In this document: positions 5,064 through 9,647 of the stretch, piece after piece
Layout: every line of letters begins with the position of its first letter
Position numbering within the stretch: position 1 is the stretch's first letter
Source of the DNA: a bacterium
GTDB taxonomy: Bacteria > Patescibacteriota > Minisyncoccia > JACQLN01
Direction: 5' to 3'
Length of the DNA: 9,647 bases
NCBI GenBank assembly: GCA_030697855.1
Contig: JAUYOU010000010.1
Location: forward strand, 1 to 9,647
Made by a program: the position numbers and the translations under genes
Notes under the pieces: generated by a model
Told to the model about the DNA's origin: nothing
Database searches by the model: none
Seen by the model: the letters and a program-made list of their open reading frames with translations, nothing else

Positions 5064-5411
5064 TTAAGCAGTAATATCAAGGAGTACACCTCTTCCTGAT
5101 CCCTTTTGAGCAGTTTCTCTTACACTACTAACTTTTCTAGTCAGTTCATCGGTCAAACGGTTTTTGGGTTTCTCGACAGTGATACCAGTAGGACCGCCTC
5201 CTTCTCTGGCAATCTTAACTTCGAAACCTTTAAGTGGAACTCCGTTAACTTCCATGTTTGTTCTCCTTTTTAGGTTTTCAGGCTCTATTGTTTTTACTTT
5301 TGAACCAAACTTAGGAGCAACAGCTCCCTTGGGATCAAACCTAATCCCAAGTTTCAAAACCCTTATCAAAGGCGTCGCTGTAAGTTTGCTATCTATTAAG
5401 GAAACCGCCAT
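5064..5411 (-). CDS. unrecognised small protein with two possible in-frame starts
   Basis: From ATG 5411 the product has 115 residues, beginning MAVSLIDSKLTATPLIRVLK and ending GRGVLLDITA. It is mixed alpha/beta in appearance, basic, Gly-rich near AREGGGPTGITVEKP, with no membrane segment, Cys or metal motif. AGGAGG stands 5 nt before this ATG and a good promoter lies upstream. A second in-frame ATG at 5255 (MEVNGVPLKG) has its own AAGGAG 7 nt upstream and would give a 63-residue form. The two halves look unlike each other, so this could be one gene with two products, or a fusion of two formerly separate small genes. A longer 5' extension to 5516 passes through the terminator hairpin of the next gene and is rejected. 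No homologous family is recognised. Confidence 0.65.
   Translation of the reverse strand: MAVSLIDSKLTATPLIRVLKLGIRFDPKGAVAPKFGSKVKTIEPENLKRRTNMEVNGVPLKGFEVKIAREGGGPTGITVEKPKNRLTDELTRKVSSVRETAQKGSGRGVLLDITA
5263..5268 (-). promoter_or_regulatory. internal Shine-Dalgarno for the short form of the orphan protein
   Basis: On the minus strand AAGGAG precedes ATG 5255 by 7 nt, inside an open frame that already has a good start 156 bp upstream. In the long form these bases encode part of LKRR. Such well-spaced sites are absent from the larger genes here, so chance is less likely, though the A-rich coding sequence makes it possible. Confidence 0.5.
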
Positions 5412-5456
5412 ATCCACCTCCTGCCTAACAACAAATAAAGAACAATCCTTACTAAA

Positions 5457-5485
5457 AAAATACAACAATAAAGTAAGAATGTCTA
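5457..5485 (-). promoter_or_regulatory. promoter of the orphan small protein gene
   Basis: On the minus strand, TAGACA (5480-5485) and TATTTT (5457-5462) are separated by exactly 17 bp. The site lies just downstream of the pentapeptide gene's terminator and leaves a leader of about 40 nt with an AGGAGG site before ATG 5411. Confidence 0.5.
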
Positions 5486-5495
5486 CTATATCTAT

Positions 5496-5529
5496 TAATT
5501 TAAAAAGCGCGCCCACAAAAGGCGCGCTT
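5496..5529 (-). terminator. intrinsic terminator of the pentapeptide-repeat gene
   Basis: On the minus strand AAGCGCGCC-TTTTGTG-GGCGCGCTT is a perfect 9-bp GC-rich stem followed by TTTAAATT. It begins 6 nt after the stop codon at 5535. Confidence 0.9.
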
Positions 5530-5534
5530 GCGTT

Positions 5535-6143
5535 TCAAGTATCTAGATCTGCCAATTCTTTGGTATACGTAGCCAACATTTTTTCTCTATCGGTTTGCGT
5601 AAAAATTGCCTTAGACCATAGCTTTAGTATAGCTCCCTGATCAAATTTAGCTCCCCTGAAATCTGCTCCTTCTATACGAGCTCTTTCCGAAATACGTTCT
5701 CCTGTCCATTGAACATCCATAAGATTAGCGTCACAGAATATAGCTCTACACAGATTTGCATCAGATAGATCGGCACCTTCCAAATTTGCACTTGTAAAAT
5801 CAGCACCTCCAAAGCAAGCCAGACCAAAATCAGCCTTGCGAAGATTTGCAGATACAAACTTCGCATCTCCCCAATAGGCACCACCCAAACGAGTTCCTTC
5901 AAAGTTAACATCCTCGAAAACTGATTCTTTGAAATTTGGTCCACCCCAAAAAGAAACACCCCTAAAATCCGACCCACTAAAATCTATTCTGTGCATAAAA
6001 TGCGTAAGAATTTTAAGTTTTTCTAAATTCAAACCACGAAAATCCCTTTCGCTCATATTTAAAAAACACTGGTCATCATCCCGACGACGACGATTCCTTA
6101 TGAGTTTCCTTATCTCCTTAAGAGTGATCTTTGTTAGAGCCAT
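5535..6143 (-). CDS. pentapeptide-repeat protein
   Basis: The 202-residue product has a short basic N-terminus (RKLIRNRRRRDDD, 12-24) followed by pentapeptide repeats from about residue 33 to 168. The clearest consecutive units are SANLR KADFG LACFG GADFT (98-117) and SANLE GADLS DANLC RAIFC DANLM (118-142). Such repeats fold as a right-handed quadrilateral beta-helix. The family includes DNA-mimicking gyrase protectors (Qnr, MfpA) and many proteins of unknown role, and the sequence alone does not tell which. No signal peptide or membrane segment is present, so it is probably cytosolic. The minus-strand AAAGGAG (6152-6158) lies 8 nt before ATG 6143 and 5 nt before an adjacent GTG at 6146; either start changes only one residue. 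A dedicated terminator follows, and a possible promoter lies upstream, so it may be its own unit. Confidence 0.9.
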   Translation of the reverse strand: MALTKITLKEIRKLIRNRRRRDDDQCFLNMSERDFRGLNLEKLKILTHFMHRIDFSGSDFRGVSFWGGPNFKESVFEDVNFEGTRLGGAYWGDAKFVSANLRKADFGLACFGGADFTSANLEGADLSDANLCRAIFCDANLMDVQWTGERISERARIEGADFRGAKFDQGAILKLWSKAIFTQTDREKMLATYTKELADLDT

Positions 6144-6189
6144 CACAGCAACTCCTTTCTATGTTTTTTAAGAAATTAAAGAACGCTAA

Positions 6190-6219
6190 ATTATTAGCAC
6201 GGAACAAATACTTATTCAA
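6190..6219 (-). promoter_or_regulatory. possible promoter of the pentapeptide-repeat gene
   Basis: On the minus strand TTGAAT (6214-6219) and AATAAT (6190-6195) are 18 bp apart in the 80-bp gap before the gene. The -10 overlaps a small palindrome GCTAA-ATTA-TTAGC (6185-6198), which could instead be a weak end signal for the upstream M23 gene or an operator. Confidence 0.35.
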
Positions 6220-6223
6220 CTAA

Positions 6224-6910
6224 CTATCTTGGTTCTTTAGCATTAGCCTGCTCCATAAAAACTCTAGGGCTTAACCAGTTAGATAGTTCTCCTAAATTAT
6301 CAACATAGCCTTTAATATCTAAATCGGAATTTTTGTTTAACCCAAAATGCAAATGCTTTCTTTCGGCTGCAGTCTCGCTAGTATAAGCCGCGCCTAAATA
6401 CCCTATTAAATAACCAGAAGTTATTTTTTGTCCTTCGTTTACTTTAATATCTCTTAAACGTAAATGGCCATAAATACTGGTTAAATCTTTATTGCCTTCA
6501 AAATTATGTTTTATGGCAACTACACCACCATAGCCACCAGCATCACTAACTTTAATAACTTCGCCATCGTATATAGCAAAAACAGGAACCTCTCCATCTA
6601 AATCCTCTGGGTCAACCTCAATATCTACTCCGGAATGATAACCAACGAACCTGCCGTTACGATAAACCCCAAAAGGATTAACGGTTTGATTTTTATAAAA
6701 ATTCTTTACAGGTAAATATATTTCTCCGCTAGTAGCCCTAAAAGCAGAACTAGCATTAGCATAAGATGGGTAACCCAAATCTTTTAGTGTGTTTTCGATA
6801 AATTCTTCCTCCGAAGAATTAGCTGTTTTTTTATAATCCGAATAATGCGTCCAAATGCTACCGACGATTAAAAAAACAAAGATTGTTAAAAAGAATATTT
6901 TTGATTTCAT
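6224..6910 (-). CDS. membrane-anchored M23 (LytM/lysostaphin-type) metallopeptidase
   Basis: The 228-residue product has an N-terminal hydrophobic segment (about 4-20) acting as membrane anchor or uncleaved signal, so the catalytic part is extracytoplasmic. The M23 zinc site is complete: His92 and Asp96 in YHSGVDIEV, His188 in the HLHFG motif (186-190), and catalytic His149 in SIYGHL. Strands around YDGEVIKVSDAGGYGGVVAI and NEGQKITSGYLIGYLG are typical of the fold. The family cuts peptide cross-bridges in peptidoglycan or, when degenerate, activates amidases; this one keeps the ligands and should be active. The start codon directly abuts the stop of the upstream oxidase gene (TAGATG), with no ribosome binding site, so translation is probably coupled. 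Confidence 0.92.
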   Translation of the reverse strand: MKSKIFFLTIFVFLIVGSIWTHYSDYKKTANSSEEEFIENTLKDLGYPSYANASSAFRATSGEIYLPVKNFYKNQTVNPFGVYRNGRFVGYHSGVDIEVDPEDLDGEVPVFAIYDGEVIKVSDAGGYGGVVAIKHNFEGNKDLTSIYGHLRLRDIKVNEGQKITSGYLIGYLGAAYTSETAAERKHLHFGLNKNSDLDIKGYVDNLGELSNWLSPRVFMEQANAKEPR

Positions 6911-8560
6911 CTAATTTTTAGGGTTAGAATCGAAATGTTTTAAGGAATATTCCAAACTAGAACCAATTTTTTTACCCGAATTAAAAATATTTTCTGGATC
7001 GAATATATTTTTTAAGTCCTCAAATATTTTGTAAACTTCACTACCAAAAAATTGCTTTAAGTATGGGCCGCGTATTAAACCATCATTATGTTCAGCGCTC
7101 ATAGAGCCATTAAACTTAAGTAACAAGTCGTAAACACGGCGACTTATGTTAAGAATGGAGTCTTTTGTTTTTGGATCATCTAAATCCATTAAAGGTATTA
7201 TATGAAAATTGCCATCACCCACATGCCCCGCTATAGTATAAATTATAGGATATTCATCTAGAATTTTATAAAGCTGGGGCAAAAACTGCGGTAAATGGTC
7301 TGGATTAACAATAACATCGTCTATAAAAGGCGCAGTACGTAAATTTTTTATTTTTTGGCGTAAAAAATTAAAACTTTCTCTTCTTATTACCCAATATTTT
7401 TCGGTATCGTAACCCGGCAAAGTTATTTTTGTATCTAACTTAAATTCTACCAAAGCCTTCTCGGCAGCTTTTGTTTTTTTATAAGCCATATCAGCCGTGT
7501 CACTCGAAAATTCGGCGAGTATTACCAGCTTAGGCATACCCTTGGTAAAAATTAGCCAAAATTCGTGCAAAAAATTAAAACCTAATCTAAAGATGTTGCC
7601 TTTTAACTTTTTAGCCAGATCTGGTAAAAGTTTAATAGCAATTTTAAAAGTATGGTCATCGTAAGATTCTAAACTTTCTGGTTTAAACTCTAAAAGCTTG
7701 TGCGTAATCTCGGCTAAATGTTTTAAATCTTTAAGAAAAATAACCAATAACCTGCGAGCACTCTTAGGTTTTATTAAACCAAATTTAATTTCGGTTATCA
7801 CGCCGAGAGTACCTTGAGAACCAACTAGAATTTTAGTAAGATCAAAAACCTTTGTGTTGGGGTTATAAACATCCCATAAATAATAACCCGAAGAGTTTTT
7901 GCTAACTTTGGGTTTGGCTTTTTGTAAGGCTTCATAATTATTCATTACTAAATCTGAAACCTTTCTATATATTTCCCCTTCTAAGCCTTCTATATTTTTC
8001 TTAGCTTCTAACTGATCTACCGAAATAGGTCCAAAAGAATATTCTTGGCCGTCTCGTAAAATAATCTTTAATTCTTTTACATAATCTATGGTTTTACCAT
8101 ACGCCAATGTTTTTTCTCCGCCAGCGTTATTAGATACCATTCCACCTACAGTGCAAATTTCGCGCGAAGCCGGATAGCTTGGCAAAAGCAAACCTTTCTT
8201 TAACGTTTCTTTTTCAAAATCGCGATAAAACAAGCCAGGTTCAACCACGGCGTAATCGCTTCCAACTTCCTTTAGCTTATTTATATGTTTAGAAACATCG
8301 GCTATTATAGATTCCGAAATAGATCCACCAGTCATATCGGTTCCGCCCGAACGCATAGTTATAGATAAATTTGAGTCTTGCGACTTATTTTCGGACACAA
8401 ACTTAACCAGATTTTTTAAATCATCAATATCTTTAGGAAAAACAACAACTTTGGGCTTAATTTTAAACAAGCTGGCATCCCGACTATATTTTTCTAAGTC
8501 GGTTTCACTGCTTGTTATTTCCCCTTTAAAAAATTCCTTAATTTTTGAACCAATATCCAT
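6911..8560 (-). CDS. FAD-linked oxidase, GlcD/D-lactate dehydrogenase-like
   Basis: A 549-residue flavoprotein of the VAO/PCMH family. The N-terminal FAD-binding domain shows PKVVVFPKDIDDL (36-48), MRSGGTDMTGGS (69-80), YPASREICTVGGMVSNNAGG (129-148) and GSQGTLGVITEIKF (247-260). The C-terminal FAD-linked oxidase domain shows GHVGDGNFH (445-453), SAEHNDGLIRGPYL (488-501) and DPENIFNSGKK (521-531). Relatives oxidise D-lactate, glycolate or D-2-hydroxyglutarate and pass electrons to the membrane or to a partner. The substrate cannot be read from the sequence. There is no cysteine-rich Fe-S domain, so an electron acceptor must be separate; none is seen nearby. There is no signal peptide. The gene lies 25 bp after the glycosyltransferase and abuts the M23 gene. 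There is no ribosome binding site, but a TATAAT stands 7 nt before the ATG. Confidence 0.92.
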   Translation of the reverse strand: MDIGSKIKEFFKGEITSSETDLEKYSRDASLFKIKPKVVVFPKDIDDLKNLVKFVSENKSQDSNLSITMRSGGTDMTGGSISESIIADVSKHINKLKEVGSDYAVVEPGLFYRDFEKETLKKGLLLPSYPASREICTVGGMVSNNAGGEKTLAYGKTIDYVKELKIILRDGQEYSFGPISVDQLEAKKNIEGLEGEIYRKVSDLVMNNYEALQKAKPKVSKNSSGYYLWDVYNPNTKVFDLTKILVGSQGTLGVITEIKFGLIKPKSARRLLVIFLKDLKHLAEITHKLLEFKPESLESYDDHTFKIAIKLLPDLAKKLKGNIFRLGFNFLHEFWLIFTKGMPKLVILAEFSSDTADMAYKKTKAAEKALVEFKLDTKITLPGYDTEKYWVIRRESFNFLRQKIKNLRTAPFIDDVIVNPDHLPQFLPQLYKILDEYPIIYTIAGHVGDGNFHIIPLMDLDDPKTKDSILNISRRVYDLLLKFNGSMSAEHNDGLIRGPYLKQFFGSEVYKIFEDLKNIFDPENIFNSGKKIGSSLEYSLKHFDSNPKN

Positions 8561-8567
8561 TGGCTCA

Positions 8568-8573
8568 ATTATA
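8568..8573 (-). promoter_or_regulatory. -10-like TATAAT immediately before the oxidase start codon
   Basis: On the minus strand TATAAT is followed by only seven bases before ATG 8560, in a gap with no ribosome binding site. A transcript starting at the expected place would begin at or next to the AUG and so be leaderless. There is no recognisable -35, so this may be chance in AT-rich DNA. Confidence 0.35.
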
Positions 8574-8585
8574 ACATTTAGAAGC

Positions 8586-9647
8586 TTAGGCTTTATATAC
8601 CCACTCGGTTTTTTCTATAAGGTTCTCAAAACTAAAATCCTTAGCAATTACCTTTTTTAAATTAGTAGATACTTTTTGGCTAAATTCTTTATCGTTATAA
8701 ATTTTTAAAATAGATTCGGTTAAAGCCTTAACATTTTTGGGTTCAATCAAAACACCAGTTTCTCCATCTTTAATTATCTCGCCTACACCACCCACGTTTG
8801 TAGCTATAACAGACACGCCCGCCATACCCGCTTCTAAAAGAGCGTAGGGAAAACCCTCTTTGGTAGAACTCAAAACCATCGCATCAAACGCTTTTAAATA
8901 TTGTGCAGCACTTGATTTATCACCCACCAAAAAAACACTCTCACTTAATTCATAATTCCTAATTCTTAATTCTAAATTGTCACGCTCTGGTCCATCACCA
9001 AAAATTACTAATTTTATATTTAATTTTATATTTTTAACTGCATCAATCAAATAATTTAATCCCTTGTTAGCATAAAGCCTACCAAGATTTGTTATCACAA
9101 AATCATCTTCCAATAATTCTTTACTTACCATTTTACTAATCTCTGCTCTGGCCTGTTCTCTATTTAAAAAATTTTCTTTATTAACAGCGTTATAAATAAC
9201 AAAAAGTTTTCTGGCTGGTGCTACTTTATATTTTATAGCTTTATTAAAATCATCTTCGGAAACACAAATAATTTTATCTTGAAACTTCGCAGCAAGCCAT
9301 GCAAGGAAAATAGCGGCTAATCGCGTTTGACGCGACATCTCCTCTTTAAAAATCCAACCATGAGCAGTAAAAATTATTTTAGGTTTATGTTTAGATCTTA
9401 AACTATATATAAACCCCGCAATAGAACCGAGTAATCCAACTTTGGAACTATGCAGGTGAATAATATCTGGCTTTTCTTTTTTATATAATCTTAATATTTC
9501 GAAAAACGCCAAAAAGTCATCAAGAATATTTATATCCCTGCCTAAAAACTTTAGATGGTGAATTTGTATTTTTTGAGCGCTTAATTTATTAGCTAGATCT
9601 GAACCAGCATCCCCTCCCATAGCCACAGAAACTTCGTAAGAAGTTTT
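8586..9647 (-). CDS. GT4-family glycosyltransferase (N-terminus cut by window end)
   Basis: The frame is open to the right edge of the window, where it reads KTSYEVSVAMGGDAGSDLAN, matching the usual first strand and Gly-rich loop of GT-B enzymes, so roughly 10-20 N-terminal residues lie outside. The acceptor-side domain includes DIIHLHSSKVGLLGSIAG and IIFTAHGW. The linker and donor domain include VSEDDF, YNAVNKENF, NLGRLYANKGLNYLIDAVK and VIFGDGPERDNLE. The EX7E motif reads KEGFPYALLEA, then VIATNVGGVGEIIKDGETG. This is a retaining, nucleotide-sugar-using enzyme of the kind that builds surface polysaccharides; donor and acceptor are unknown. A GTG at 9626 can be read as a start but is inside the conserved fold and is not credible. 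A 7-bp tandem repeat interrupts the donor domain near LELRIRNYEL. It is probably the first gene of the oxidase/M23 transcript within this window. Confidence 0.93.
   Translation of the reverse strand, partial: KTSYEVSVAMGGDAGSDLANKLSAQKIQIHHLKFLGRDINILDDFLAFFEILRLYKKEKPDIIHLHSSKVGLLGSIAGFIYSLRSKHKPKIIFTAHGWIFKEEMSRQTRLAAIFLAWLAAKFQDKIICVSEDDFNKAIKYKVAPARKLFVIYNAVNKENFLNREQARAEISKMVSKELLEDDFVITNLGRLYANKGLNYLIDAVKNIKLNIKLVIFGDGPERDNLELRIRNYELSESVFLVGDKSSAAQYLKAFDAMVLSSTKEGFPYALLEAGMAGVSVIATNVGGVGEIIKDGETGVLIEPKNVKALTESILKIYNDKEFSQKVSTNLKKVIAKDFSFENLIEKTEWVYKA
8946..8979 (-). repeat. 7-bp tandem repeat inside the glycosyltransferase gene
   Basis: On the + strand TAATTC plus one variable base occurs four times in register (8946-8973: TAATTCA, TAATTCC, TAATTCT, TAATTCT), followed by a degenerate unit. 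Because 7 is not a multiple of 3, the unit is read in all three frames and encodes LELRIRNYEL, in a surface loop between the GDGPE motif and the next strand. Confidence 0.8.

Noticed and set aside
5412..5516. N-terminal extension of the orphan small protein
   Set aside because: It would read through the pentapeptide gene's GC-rich terminator and the small gene's own promoter; AGGAGG marks ATG 5411 as the start.
5164..5640. 158-codon plus-strand open frame
   Set aside because: It lies opposite two minus-strand genes with good start sites and crosses their terminator hairpin, and the protein shows no family features.
1..9647. CRISPR array, rRNA genes, transposase or integrase
   Set aside because: No regularly spaced repeats of CRISPR length, no rRNA sequence and no recombinase motifs were found on either strand.

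Overview
The window is AT-rich bacterial DNA. It most resembles a Candidate Phyla Radiation (Patescibacteria, Parcubacteria-like) genome. Support for this: an arginyl-tRNA synthetase directly followed by a free-standing methionyl-tRNA synthetase beta-type tRNA-binding protein, housekeeping genes without Shine-Dalgarno sequences, short intergenic gaps, and a small UBact-like (prokaryotic ubiquitin-like) gene. The taxonomic call is inference; there is no rRNA gene here.

Left part (1-1395). A tRNA-Ala(GGC) gene is followed, 146 bp later, by a second copy of its 3' end. That copy carries an encoded CCA and a UUCG-type terminator. The DNA between the copies folds into several hairpins, one of them lodged where the T-loop of the second copy should be. 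This looks like a tiny insertion, or an integration scar, at the 3' end of a tRNA gene. Two unrecognised genes follow: a membrane-anchored coiled-coil-like protein and a small integral membrane protein, closed by an intrinsic terminator.

Middle part (1396-5053, + strand). A 59-codon gene missed by long-ORF calling has a perfect ribosome binding site, about 53% GC in an AT-rich background, its own strong terminator and a Pup/UBact-like sequence ending in Gly-Gln. It is the most interesting item in the window. Then come argS and the methionyl-tRNA synthetase beta-type gene as a one-base-spaced operon, an imperfect long inverted repeat (MITE-like) that brackets a promoter, and an HtrA-type serine protease with one PDZ domain but no visible signal peptide or membrane anchor.

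Right part (5025-9647, - strand). A bidirectional terminator separates htrA from a convergent set. In transcription order this is: a GT4 glycosyltransferase (cut by the window end), a GlcD-like FAD-linked oxidase, a membrane-anchored M23 (LytM-type) peptidase, a pentapeptide-repeat protein with its own terminator, and a small orphan protein with two in-frame starts, each with its own ribosome binding site. The first three lie close together and are probably co-transcribed. The glycosyltransferase and M23 peptidase point to cell-surface and wall work; the oxidase's role there is unclear.
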